DNA from: Thermohalobaculum sp039822785
Lineage (GTDB): Bacteria > Pseudomonadota > Alphaproteobacteria > Rhodobacterales > Rhodobacteraceae
Length of the DNA stretch: 64,000 bases
Assembly (NCBI GenBank): GCA_039822785.1
Contig: JBCBMO010000006.1
Span: 124,001-188,000, forward strand
Direction of reading: 5' to 3'
Part shown: piece by piece, positions 1-7,343 of the stretch
How positions within the stretch are numbered: the stretch's first letter is position 1
Layout: every line of letters starts with the position of its first letter
Translations under genes and position numbers: made by a program
The notes under the pieces: model-generated
Told to the model about the DNA's origin: nothing
Seen by the model: only the letters and a program-made list of their open reading frames with translations
Databases searched by the model: none

Positions 1-2
1 GC

Positions 3-110
3 GCTGCGATGATGGCTCGGTGCATCGTGATCCCCGGTCGAAGCAAAAGCTCGATGGTCGAGTTCTTCGACCGGGTCACAGCCGCGACGTCCCTGCGCCG
101 CCTGCGTTAG
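3..110 (+). CDS. Possible C-terminal end of an upstream gene
   Basis: One forward frame is open from the window edge to a TAG at 108-110. It reads AAMMARCIVIPGRSKSS and then a short tail ending SLRRLR. The PG-R-S segment followed by a hydrophobic and then basic tail loosely recalls the C-terminus of short-chain dehydrogenases, but 35 residues are too few to assign a family. The frame could equally be chance in GC-rich DNA. Confidence 0.25.
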   Translation, partial: AAMMARCIVIPGRSKSSMVEFFDRVTAATSLRRLR

Positions 111-421
111 CGATCTGCTAACCGAAAGGCGGGCAAATCGCGCGTCCGAATGCAGGAATCTGCGGGAGGATCCGTCTCAATTCGGGAAATTGCGATCTCC
201 GGGCCCCGCGTTCACCAACGCGAAACCGGCCCAAAACCGGTCCTGTCTGTCGAATCGCGGGCGGCAGGCGCATCCCGCGACACACCACACTCCAGCCGCG
301 ACGGGGTCGAGTCGCTCGATCTCGCCGCTGCGCGGCGTCGCTGCTGACCACTTGGCCCCCAGTCCGGCAGAAGTCCCGCAGAAGGCCCCGCTCCCGCAGA
401 CGGCCCCCGCAGAAGGCCCCC
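111..421. other. Intergenic region upstream of the MFS gene
   Basis: No convincing gene was found here; the open frames on both strands have low-complexity Arg/Ala/Pro-rich translations typical of GC-rich shadow frames. The last 60 bases hold the short tandem repeat listed separately. A promoter for the downstream three-gene operon is expected in this stretch, but no clear -35/-10 pair could be picked out. Confidence 0.4.
375..420 (+). repeat. Short direct repeats overlapping the MFS ribosome-binding site
   Basis: Three 15-base units lie at 375-389, 393-407 and 406-420. The first and third read CCCGCAGAAGGCCCC and the middle one differs at a single base (GACGG for GAAGG). A degenerate fourth unit precedes them at about 363-374. 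The last unit ends one base before the ATG and supplies the only Shine-Dalgarno-like stretch (GAAGG), so changes in repeat number would shift or duplicate the ribosome-binding site. Confidence 0.6.
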
Positions 422-1753
422 ATGACGACCATCCTCTCCTTCGCCGCGCTCTTCGCCTCGATCTTCCTGGTGCAGCTCGGCTCGGGCTCGCTCGGCCCGC
501 TCGACGTGCTGGCGGCCGATGTGCGGGGCTTCTCGGCGCGCGAGATCGGGCTTATGGGCTCGGCCCATTTCGCGGGCTTCCTGCTCGGCTGCTTCCTTGC
601 CCCAAGGCTGATCGGCACGGTCGGACACAGCCGCGTCTTCGCCGCCGCCGCCGCCATCGGCGCGGTGGGCGCGCTCATGCACCCGGTGCTGGAGGGGCCG
701 TACCTTTGGGCGGGGCTGAGGGTGCTGACGGGCATCGCCATCGCCGCCGCCTATACGGTGATCGAGAGCTGGCTGCAGGCGAAGACCCAGAACCACAATC
801 GCGGCCGGGTCTATGGCGTCTTTCGCGTCGTCGACCTGGTGGGTCAGATCACGGCGCAAGGCATGATCGCGGTGCTCGATCCGGCCTCTTACGCCGCCTA
901 CAACATCGTCGCGATGTTCTGCTGTCTGTGCCTGCTGCCGCTCGCCCTGTCGCGCCGGGCAGCCCCAGTCACACCGTCGGCCCCGCGTCTGCGCCCGCTC
1001 GCCGCCTGGCGGCTGTCGCCCACCGCCATGCTGGGGGTGATCGTGGCCGCCCTCTCGGCCTCGGCGTTTCGGATGATCGGCCCGGTCTATGGGCTGGAGA
1101 AGGGGTTGGATCAGACCGGCATCGCGCTCTTTCTGTCGGCAGCACTGGTCGGCGGGGTCTCCGCGCAGATCCCCATCGGCTGGCTCGCGGACCGCATCGA
1201 CCGGCGCCGGGTGCTGATGGCGGTCTCGCTCGCCGCCGTCGTTGCCTGTGTGGTGCTGTCCCGCGCCGTCCCCGCCGACGCGCCCACCGCGATCTACGCC
1301 GGCGCCTTTCTCTTCGGCATGACCGCCTTTCCGATCTATTCGCTCGCCGCGACCTACGCCAACGACTACGCGCCGGCGGACTTCGTGGTCGACCTCAACG
1401 CCTCGCTGATCTTCTACTTCTCGGTGGGGGCCATCGCGGCGCCGCTGCTGGCGGCCGAGCTCATCGCGCTCTTCGGCCCCGGCGCGATGTTCGACCTGAT
1501 TGCGCTGGGGCATCTTTCGCTCATCGGCTTCGCGCTCTATCGTGCGACCCGGCGGCCGGGGGCCCAGCCCGCGGCGCCCTACGCCTACATCCCGCGCACC
1601 TCCATGGTGCTCGCCCGCCTGTTCCGCACCAAGGGGTCCGAGGAGAGCGGCCCCGAGAGCGGAGAACCACCAGACGCCGTCCGACAGGGCGCAGAGAGAC
1701 CCGAGAGCGCCCCACCACCGCATCCGGGCGCGACAGCCAAGACGAGGACCTGA
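422..1753 (+). CDS. MFS transporter (YcaD/UMF2-like)
   Basis: This is a 443-residue major facilitator superfamily permease of the inner membrane. About twelve hydrophobic segments run from residue 3 to roughly 385. A characteristic loop GWLADRIDRRRVLM lies near residue 253 at the start of the second half, and the early segment SARE-IGLMGSAHFAGFLLG resembles YcaD-type carriers. The last 40 residues form a hydrophilic Pro/Glu/Gly-rich tail that is probably disordered. The substrate cannot be predicted. The stop codon is two bases before the GTG of the glutathione transferase gene, so the two are very probably translated from one mRNA, with the LysE gene following. Confidence 0.88.
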   Translation: MTTILSFAALFASIFLVQLGSGSLGPLDVLAADVRGFSAREIGLMGSAHFAGFLLGCFLAPRLIGTVGHSRVFAAAAAIGAVGALMHPVLEGPYLWAGLRVLTGIAIAAAYTVIESWLQAKTQNHNRGRVYGVFRVVDLVGQITAQGMIAVLDPASYAAYNIVAMFCCLCLLPLALSRRAAPVTPSAPRLRPLAAWRLSPTAMLGVIVAALSASAFRMIGPVYGLEKGLDQTGIALFLSAALVGGVSAQIPIGWLADRIDRRRVLMAVSLAAVVACVVLSRAVPADAPTAIYAGAFLFGMTAFPIYSLAATYANDYAPADFVVDLNASLIFYFSVGAIAAPLLAAELIALFGPGAMFDLIALGHLSLIGFALYRATRRPGAQPAAPYAYIPRTSMVLARLFRTKGSEESGPESGEPPDAVRQGAERPESAPPPHPGATAKTRT

Positions 1754-1755
1754 CC

Positions 1756-2367
1756 GTGAAGCTGTATTTCTCCCCGACCTCGCCCTTCGTGCGCAAGGTG
1801 ATGCTGGTGCTCTACCTCAAGAACCTGGTGGAGAAGGTGCAGCTTGTCCCAGGCTCCGGCACCCCGACCCAGCCGAACAAACAGACGGTGGGCGTCAACC
1901 CCATCGGCAAGATCCCGGCGCTGGCGACCGAGGCCGGGCAGATCCTCTTCGACAGCCGCGTGGTCTGCCGGTACCTCGACAAGATCTCCGGCGGCGGGCT
2001 GTACCCCAGCGACGACACCGAATTCGCCGTCCTGACGCGCGAGGCCATGGCCGACGGTATCCTGGATGCGGGCGTCATCGCGCTCTATGAGCATCGCCTG
2101 CGGCCCGAGGGGATGCGCCACCAGCCCATCAGCGATGCCATGACCGCCAAGATGGAGCGTGGCCTCGCCGCCTTCGAGAAGGACGCGGAGGCCGCGACCA
2201 CCGGCCCGATGACCATCGACAAGATCGCGCTCGCCGCCGCGCTCGGCTATCTCGACTTTCGCTACAGCGGGCTGAACTGGCGTACCAAGGCGCCGAAGCT
2301 GACCGCCTGGTACGACGATTTCCGCGAAACCCCGGCCATGCTGGCCACCGCCCCGCGGGAGGGCTGA
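1756..2367 (+). CDS. Glutathione S-transferase family protein
   Basis: This 203-residue protein starts with GTG two bases after the MFS stop codon; no ATG lies at a sensible position. The N-terminal thioredoxin-like half begins KLYFSPTSPFVRKVM, where Ser or Thr near residue 7-9 would activate glutathione. It continues with the NPIGKIPAL turn, whose cis-Pro contacts glutathione, and FDSRVVCRYLD. The C-terminal half is helical and includes DKIALAAALGYLDFRY, typical of GST C-terminal domains. It is cytoplasmic. The substrate is unknown; operon neighbours that are both exporters suggest, but do not show, a role in handling electrophilic or toxic metabolites. Confidence 0.87.
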   Translation: MKLYFSPTSPFVRKVMLVLYLKNLVEKVQLVPGSGTPTQPNKQTVGVNPIGKIPALATEAGQILFDSRVVCRYLDKISGGGLYPSDDTEFAVLTREAMADGILDAGVIALYEHRLRPEGMRHQPISDAMTAKMERGLAAFEKDAEAATTGPMTIDKIALAAALGYLDFRYSGLNWRTKAPKLTAWYDDFRETPAMLATAPREG

Positions 2368-2375
2368 GCACCACG

Positions 2376-3029
2376 ATGGCCGCCCCCCTGACCGGGACCA
2401 TGCCGTGGCCCGAGATGGTGACGGCCTGGGCGGTCTTCGGGGCCAACGTCCTGTCGCCCGGGCCCAATGTGTTCACGACCATCGCCATCGCGCTCGGCTC
2501 GGGCCGGCGGGTGGCGCTGGCGGTGCTGCCGGCCATCGCCATCGGCGTCTTCGTCTGGTCGGCCGCGGCGGTGCTGGGCGCCCATGCGGCCTTCAGCGCC
2601 CTGCCCTGGCTCGCCCCGGTGCTGACGGCGGTGGGCGGCGCGCTGCTCCTGGTCTTTGCCACGCGCTACGCCCGCCGTGCCCTGACCTGGCAGGGGGCGG
2701 AGGCGGAGGGGCGCCTGATGACCCCCCGCGCGGCCTTTCTGCTGGCACTCGGGGTGCTGGCGGCCAATCCCAAGGCGCTCACCACCTGGCTGATCCTGGT
2801 GACGATCTTCCCTGCGGCGGAGGCGTCGGGGACGGCCATGGCGATCATGATCCTGGGCTCGGTCGCCGTCGCCTGCGGCGCCCATGGTCTCTATGCGCTC
2901 GCCTTCTCCACCCGCCCCGCGGCGCGCGCCTATCTGCGCGCCGGGCGCTGGATCACCGCCGGGGTCGCCGTCTTCTTCACCGCCCTCGGCGTCACACTGC
3001 TGTGGGAGGCCTCGACGGCCTTCGCCTAA
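2376..3029 (+). CDS. LysE family amino-acid/metabolite exporter
   Basis: This 217-residue inner-membrane protein has the LysE/RhtB layout. The N-terminal segment contains the SPGPN motif (residues 27-31 region, NVLSPGPNVFT), and the central segment has ANPKALTTWLIL, the NPK signature of the family. Five to six hydrophobic helices are visible. The family exports amino acids or related small molecules using the proton gradient. The ATG is eight bases after the GST stop codon, and a GGGAGG sits somewhat far upstream at about 2356. It is the third gene of the MFS-GST-LysE operon. A divergently used regulator is not obvious; the LysR gene 75 bases downstream runs in the same direction. Confidence 0.88.
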   Translation: MAAPLTGTMPWPEMVTAWAVFGANVLSPGPNVFTTIAIALGSGRRVALAVLPAIAIGVFVWSAAAVLGAHAAFSALPWLAPVLTAVGGALLLVFATRYARRALTWQGAEAEGRLMTPRAAFLLALGVLAANPKALTTWLILVTIFPAAEASGTAMAIMILGSVAVACGAHGLYALAFSTRPAARAYLRAGRWITAGVAVFFTALGVTLLWEASTAFA

Positions 3030-3104
3030 CCGCCGGCCGGCGCCCCTTGGTCTCAGCCGCGTGCCCGCGCTAGCGTCCGCGGACCACGACAGGAGCCCAC
3101 CCCC

Positions 3105-4043
3105 ATGCGCCTCGAACTGCGCGATCTGCAGCTGCTGACAGCCCTCGCCCAGCACCGCCACTTCACCCGCGCGGCGGAGGCCTGCGGCATCTCCCAGCCC
3201 GCGCTCAGCCTGCGCATCGCGAATATGGAGAGCACCCTCGGCATGGCGCTGGTGCGCCGCGGCGCCCGCTTCGGCGGCTTTACCGAGGAGGGCGAGATCC
3301 TGCTCGGCTGGGCCAAGCGCATCCTGTCGGAGCATGAGGCCATGCTCGCCGAACTGACCGTGGGCAGGGGAGAGGTCGCGGGCCATGTCACCCTCGGCGT
3401 CATCCCCACCGCGCTCAGCTTCGCCGCCCGCCTCGCCGCCGCCGTGCGGGCGGCGCACCCCCGTGTGGTGCCGGTGGTCCGCTCCGCCTCCGCCAGCGAG
3501 ATCGCGGCGGGCCTGGCGGCGGGGCGCTTCGAGATCGGCATCTCGTATATGACCGAGGACGACGCGGGCCCCGGCGCCATGACCGTCGGCGTCTCCGCGC
3601 CCCGCCCGCTCTATGCCGAGGGGTACTTGCTGCTCGCTCCCGCGGCGCTGGTCGCCGACCGGGTCGCGGCCGGTGAGGCCAGCCTCACCTGGGCGCAGGC
3701 AGCCGCCATCCCGCTCGCGCTGCTGACGCCCGATATGCGCAACCGCCAGATCATCGACGGCGCCTTTCGCCAGGCGGGCACGCGCCCCCGGCCGGTGTTC
3801 GAGACCAATGACCTGGCGACCCTCAACGCCTTTGTTGCCAGCGGCGGCGCGGCGACCATCGCGCCGGCCTTTGCCGCCCTCGGCGACGGCACCGCGGTGG
3901 CGGAGGGGATGGTCAGCCTCACCCTCACCGAGCCGGTGCTGACCCGGCGCATCGCCGCCTTTCTGCCCGATGCGGGGTTCGAGCCGCCGGCCGTCGCCGC
4001 CGTCCTCCGCCTTGCCGAGAAAGTGGCGGTGGAGACCCGCTGA
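3105..4043 (+). CDS. LysR-type transcriptional regulator, probable formate dehydrogenase regulator
   Basis: This 312-residue LysR-type regulator has its winged helix-turn-helix at about residues 3-62 (HFTRAAEACGISQPALSLRI is the recognition region). A two-lobed periplasmic-binding-like effector domain follows from about residue 90 (GHVTLGVIPT and later EIGISYMTED). It lies directly upstream of, and on the same strand as, the formate dehydrogenase genes. LysR regulators such as FdsR of Cupriavidus are known to control fds operons, which makes formate a reasonable guess for the effector. A perfect palindrome with the T-N11-A pattern of LysR boxes begins at its stop codon. The link to fds is inferred from position. 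Confidence 0.88.
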   Translation: MRLELRDLQLLTALAQHRHFTRAAEACGISQPALSLRIANMESTLGMALVRRGARFGGFTEEGEILLGWAKRILSEHEAMLAELTVGRGEVAGHVTLGVIPTALSFAARLAAAVRAAHPRVVPVVRSASASEIAAGLAAGRFEIGISYMTEDDAGPGAMTVGVSAPRPLYAEGYLLLAPAALVADRVAAGEASLTWAQAAAIPLALLTPDMRNRQIIDGAFRQAGTRPRPVFETNDLATLNAFVASGGAATIAPAFAALGDGTAVAEGMVSLTLTEPVLTRRIAAFLPDAGFEPPAVAAVLRLAEKVAVETR

Positions 4044-4127
4044 TAAGCCTGGCTTATCATCGCATACTGAAACCGTCTTTGCCTTCCGGCACGCGCTCCG
4101 CATGATGAACTTTGATCTCAGTATGCG
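4041..4127 (+). promoter_or_regulatory. Candidate LysR operator and inverted repeats upstream of the formate dehydrogenase genes
   Basis: The 101 bases between the LysR stop and the diaphorase start hold two symmetrical elements. TGATAAGCCTGGCTTATCA (4041-4059) is a perfect inverted repeat with a 1-base centre, and T4044-N11-A4056 fits the LysR box. CGCATACTGA (4061-4070) pairs perfectly with TCAGTATGCG (4118-4127), with 47 bases between the arms. The second arm ends five bases before the Shine-Dalgarno GGGAGG. The first is a likely operator for the adjacent LysR protein. The second could be a second DNA site pair or an RNA stem just ahead of the ribosome-binding site. Confidence 0.55.
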
Positions 4128-4144
4128 CTGCGGGAGGCACCGGG

Positions 4145-5833
4145 ATGGCACCGCTCGACACCAAATCAGGCGTCTGGAAAGACGGCCGTGGCCGCGGCCG
4201 AGCCACGCCGAAGGGCCGGCAACTCGACGATCTGGCCCTGGCCGAGGTTCGCCGCCTGCTCGGCGACCGGCCGCGCCGCGCCGATCTCCTGATCGAGCAT
4301 CTGCACCTCATCCAGGACCAGCACGGCCATATCTCCGCCGCGCATATCCGGGCGCTGGCCGAGGAGATGCGGATGGCCCAGGCGGAGGTCTATGAGGTCG
4401 CGACCTTCTACGCCCATTTCGACGTGATCGCCGAAGGCGAAGCACCGCCGCCCGCACTGACTATCCGCGTCTGCGACAGCCTGTCCTGCGAGCTTGCCGG
4501 CGCCCAACAGCTCAAGGCCGCGCTGGAGGAGGGGATGAACCCCGCCCATGTCCGCGTCCTGCGTGCGCCCTGTATGGGCCGCTGCGATACCGCACCGGTG
4601 CTGGAGATCGGGCACAACCACATCGACCACGCCACGGTCGACAAGGTCGAGGCCGCCATCGCCGCCGACGACACCCATGCGCATCTGCCCGCCTATGAGA
4701 CCTTCGCGACCTATCGCGCCGAGGGCGGCTATGACCGCCTGCTGGCGCTGCGCGAGGGCGGCGATCCGGAGGCGGTGCAGGACACGATCCTGGGCGCAGG
4801 CCTGCGCGGTCTCGGCGGCGCAGGCTTCCCCTCCGGGCGCAAATGGTCCTTCGTGCGCGCCGAGGCCGGGCCGCGGTATCTGGCGGTGAATGGCGACGAG
4901 GGCGAGCCGGGGACGTTCAAGGACCGCTACTACCTCGAGCGGGTGCCGCATCTGTTCCTCGAGGGCATGCTGATCGCCGCCTGGGCGGTCGAGGCCGAGA
5001 CCGCCTTCATTTACATGCGCGACGAATACCCCGCCGTGCTGGAGATCCTGCGCCGGGAGATCGGGGCGCTCGAGGCCGCGGGCATCGTCGCGCCGGGCTA
5101 CATCGACCTGCGTCGCGGCGCCGGGGCCTATATCTGCGGCGAAGAAAGCGCGATGATCGAGAGCATCGAAGGCAAGCGCGGCCTGCCCCGCCACCGGCCT
5201 CCCTACGTCGCACAGGTCGGCCTCTTTGATCGCCCGACGCTGGTCCATAACATCGAGACCCTGCACTGGATCGCCCGCATCTGCCGCGAGGGGCCGGAGA
5301 TCCTGTCCTCGGTCGAGAAGAACGGGCGCAAGGGCCTGCGCTCCTACTCCGTCTCCGGCAGGGTCAAGAACCCGGGCGTGCATCTGCTGCCGGCGGGCTC
5401 CACGATCCTCGACATCATCGAGGCCGCAGGCGGCATGCTGGAGGGTCACAGTTTCAAGGCCTATCAGCCTGGCGGCCCGTCCTCCGGCCTCCTGCCCGCC
5501 AGCCTCGACGATGTGCCGCTCGACTTCGACACGCTGCAGCCGCATGGCACCTTCATCGGCTCGGCCGCGGTGGTCGTCCTGTCGGATCAGGACCGCGCCC
5601 GCGACGCCGCGCTCAACATGCTGCGGTTTTTCGAGGATGAGAGCTGCGGGCAGTGCACCCCCTGCCGGGTTGGCTGCGAGAAGGCCGTCAAGCTCATGCA
5701 GGCCGACACCTGGGATCAGGGGCTGCTCGAAGACCTGTGCCAGGTCATGGGCGATGCCTCGATCTGCGGGCTGGGCCAAGCGGCGCCGAACCCGATCCGC
5801 CTGACCATGAAGCACTTCGCCGACGAGATCTGA
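4145..5833 (+). CDS. fdsB: Formate dehydrogenase diaphorase subunit, NuoE-NuoF fusion (FdsG-FdsB type)
   Basis: This 562-residue protein combines two subunits that are separate in Rhodobacter fdsGBACD and fused in Methylobacterium FDH1 beta. Residues 1 to about 165 are NuoE-like, with [2Fe-2S] ligands in CDSLSC (Cys110, Cys115) and APCMGRC. From about residue 185 it is NuoF-like: GLGGAGFPSG and GDEGEPGTFKDR for NADH and FMN, and SCGQCTPCRVGC plus ICGLG for a [4Fe-4S] cluster. It passes electrons from formate to NAD+. The ATG at 4145 is preceded by GGGAGG at the right distance; an in-frame TTG at 4112 is less likely. The partner alpha subunit lies 1.5 kb downstream. Confidence 0.93.
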   Translation: MAPLDTKSGVWKDGRGRGRATPKGRQLDDLALAEVRRLLGDRPRRADLLIEHLHLIQDQHGHISAAHIRALAEEMRMAQAEVYEVATFYAHFDVIAEGEAPPPALTIRVCDSLSCELAGAQQLKAALEEGMNPAHVRVLRAPCMGRCDTAPVLEIGHNHIDHATVDKVEAAIAADDTHAHLPAYETFATYRAEGGYDRLLALREGGDPEAVQDTILGAGLRGLGGAGFPSGRKWSFVRAEAGPRYLAVNGDEGEPGTFKDRYYLERVPHLFLEGMLIAAWAVEAETAFIYMRDEYPAVLEILRREIGALEAAGIVAPGYIDLRRGAGAYICGEESAMIESIEGKRGLPRHRPPYVAQVGLFDRPTLVHNIETLHWIARICREGPEILSSVEKNGRKGLRSYSVSGRVKNPGVHLLPAGSTILDIIEAAGGMLEGHSFKAYQPGGPSSGLLPASLDDVPLDFDTLQPHGTFIGSAAVVVLSDQDRARDAALNMLRFFEDESCGQCTPCRVGCEKAVKLMQADTWDQGLLEDLCQVMGDASICGLGQAAPNPIRLTMKHFADEI

Positions 5834-5877
5834 AGATGCGCGATCTCAGGATGCGGGATCACAGGATGCGGGGCGGC
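5834..5877 (+). repeat. Three short direct repeats after fdsB
   Basis: Immediately after the fdsB stop come AGATGCGCGATCTC (5834-5847), AGGATGCGGGATCAC (5848-5862) and AGGATGCGGGGCGGC (5863-5877), a degenerate 15-base tandem. It fills the whole gap to the stop codon of the convergent sulfotransferase gene. No terminator-like hairpin was seen in its place. Confidence 0.55.
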
Positions 5878-6771
5878 TCAGAGATAGCCGAGGCGGCGCA
5901 TCAGCGGCTCCAGGGTGTCGCGCAGATGCCGCGCCGGGCCGGGGTCCAGGTGATCCTGCCACTGCCCGACCGTGCCGATGTCGCCGAAGCGCTCGCCGGC
6001 CGGCCCGTCCGGCGCCTCCTCCGCCACCAGACGGTCCAGATCGGCGGCAGCCACGGTATGCGCGACCAGCGCCGCATCCACGTCGATCTGCAGCGCCTGG
6101 AGCACGCCGGTCAGCGCGGCCTCGGGCGAGGCCAGGATCTCCTCGAAGCGCAGGCTGATCACCGGGTAGCGCCGCTCGCCCGCCCAGCCGCGGACATGGC
6201 CGGTCCAATCGCCGATGGCGCGCGGCATCAGCGTCGCATTGCCCGGCAGGATCGTCGTGGGATCGGTCATCGCCGCGACCGCCGCCTCCTGCGTCAGGCC
6301 CAGCCCGCGGGCCATGCTGACGGCCACGTCGAGCGGATTGCGCGCCACATAGAGCGCGAGGCGCGTCATGCCCGGCGGGGCCAGCGCCAGCCCCTCGATC
6401 ACACGGTTGGCGTTCTGCGTGGGCACCAGCGCCATCTGCGGCCCCTGGCGGGCCAGGCGCGCGATGACGCGCTGGCGGTTGTAGACCTGATCCCAAGGCG
6501 TCATCTCGGTCAGCGGACCGTCGAAGAAACGCCGATAGGCCTCGACGTTGCTGTCGAGCACGCCCAGCTCGCGGATCATCGCGGGATCGAGCGGCAGGGG
6601 ATCGTCGACCAGGTAGTGCAGCAGCAGCGCGTGCAGCAGCCCCGCGCCGGAGCCCGGGTAGGACGCGATCCAGACGATCGACCGCGGCAGCGGCTCGGTC
6701 TCGCTGCCCCGCGTACCGGGTTGCTGCGCGGCCCCGTTGGCGCCGGCCTTTCCTGCGCTTGCCTGCCCCAT
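5878..6771 (-). CDS. Sulfotransferase family protein
   Basis: This 297-residue protein shows the PAPS-dependent sulfotransferase pattern. The 5'-phosphosulfate loop is SYPGSG at residues 37-42, the 3'-phosphate-binding segment is YVARNPLDVAVS (Arg144 and Ser152 in the canonical places), and the C-terminal region has FGDIGTVGQWQDHL, matching the G-x-W loop that closes over PAPS. It would transfer sulfate to a hydroxyl or amine; the acceptor is unknown. The first 30 residues are low in complexity. It runs opposite to, and sits between, the two formate dehydrogenase subunit genes, diverging from the acetyltransferase gene across an 80-base gap. A GGAGCGAGG upstream supports the start. Confidence 0.85.
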   Translation of the reverse strand: MGQASAGKAGANGAAQQPGTRGSETEPLPRSIVWIASYPGSGAGLLHALLLHYLVDDPLPLDPAMIRELGVLDSNVEAYRRFFDGPLTEMTPWDQVYNRQRVIARLARQGPQMALVPTQNANRVIEGLALAPPGMTRLALYVARNPLDVAVSMARGLGLTQEAAVAAMTDPTTILPGNATLMPRAIGDWTGHVRGWAGERRYPVISLRFEEILASPEAALTGVLQALQIDVDAALVAHTVAAADLDRLVAEEAPDGPAGERFGDIGTVGQWQDHLDPGPARHLRDTLEPLMRRLGYL

Positions 6772-6851
6772 GCCTCGCTCCCGCCGTCCATTCGAGTGCG
6801 CGGCTTCTATCGGACCACCGGCGCCGGGCGCAACCGCCAGCGGAGGGCGCC

Positions 6852-7343
6852 ATGACCGTCATGGTGCGCCCCTACTGCGCCGCGGACCGCGAGGCGTTCC
6901 ACGCCCTTTGCGCGGAGATGGAGACGCATTGGTCGGGCACTGAGGCCCCGGGGCCGGAGGTCCAGCGCAATCGCATCGACGAGGCCTTTGCGACACTCAG
7001 AGACATGCGCGTCCTGGTGGCGGAGGACGAAGGCGATCTGGTGGGGCTGCTGACCGCGCATCCCACCTGGCCCGGCGCTCACCTCACGCTCGCCTGGTGG
7101 GTCTCCGAGGTCTATGTCGCCGCCGCCGCCCGCGGCCGGGGCGTGGGCCGCGCCCTGATGCAGCGGTTCCTGGAGGAGACGCTGTCCGGCGCGCCCCAGG
7201 GGACCCGCATCGACATCGTCACCGATCACGACAACACGGCCGCCGCCGCGCTCTACCGCGCCCTTGGCGCTGCCGACAACCCAAAGCTCTTCCTGCGCTA
7301 CCGCGCGCAGGCCGCCACCGCGAAGGAGACCAGCCATGCCTGA
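6852..7343 (+). CDS. GNAT family N-acetyltransferase
   Basis: This 163-residue GCN5-related acetyltransferase has the acetyl-CoA loop ARGRGVGRALM near residue 97, preceded by the beta-4 strand LAWWVSEVYVAAAA and followed by DIVTDHDNTAAAALYRALGA, the usual C-terminal strand-helix. It starts at ATG 6852 behind GGAGGG. Its last eight bases (ATGCCTGA) overlap the ATG of the formate dehydrogenase alpha gene, so the two are almost certainly translationally coupled. The substrate is unknown. Acetyltransferase genes are not part of known fds operons, so its coupling to the catalytic subunit is unusual. Confidence 0.87.
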   Translation: MTVMVRPYCAADREAFHALCAEMETHWSGTEAPGPEVQRNRIDEAFATLRDMRVLVAEDEGDLVGLLTAHPTWPGAHLTLAWWVSEVYVAAAARGRGVGRALMQRFLEETLSGAPQGTRIDIVTDHDNTAAAALYRALGAADNPKLFLRYRAQAATAKETSHA

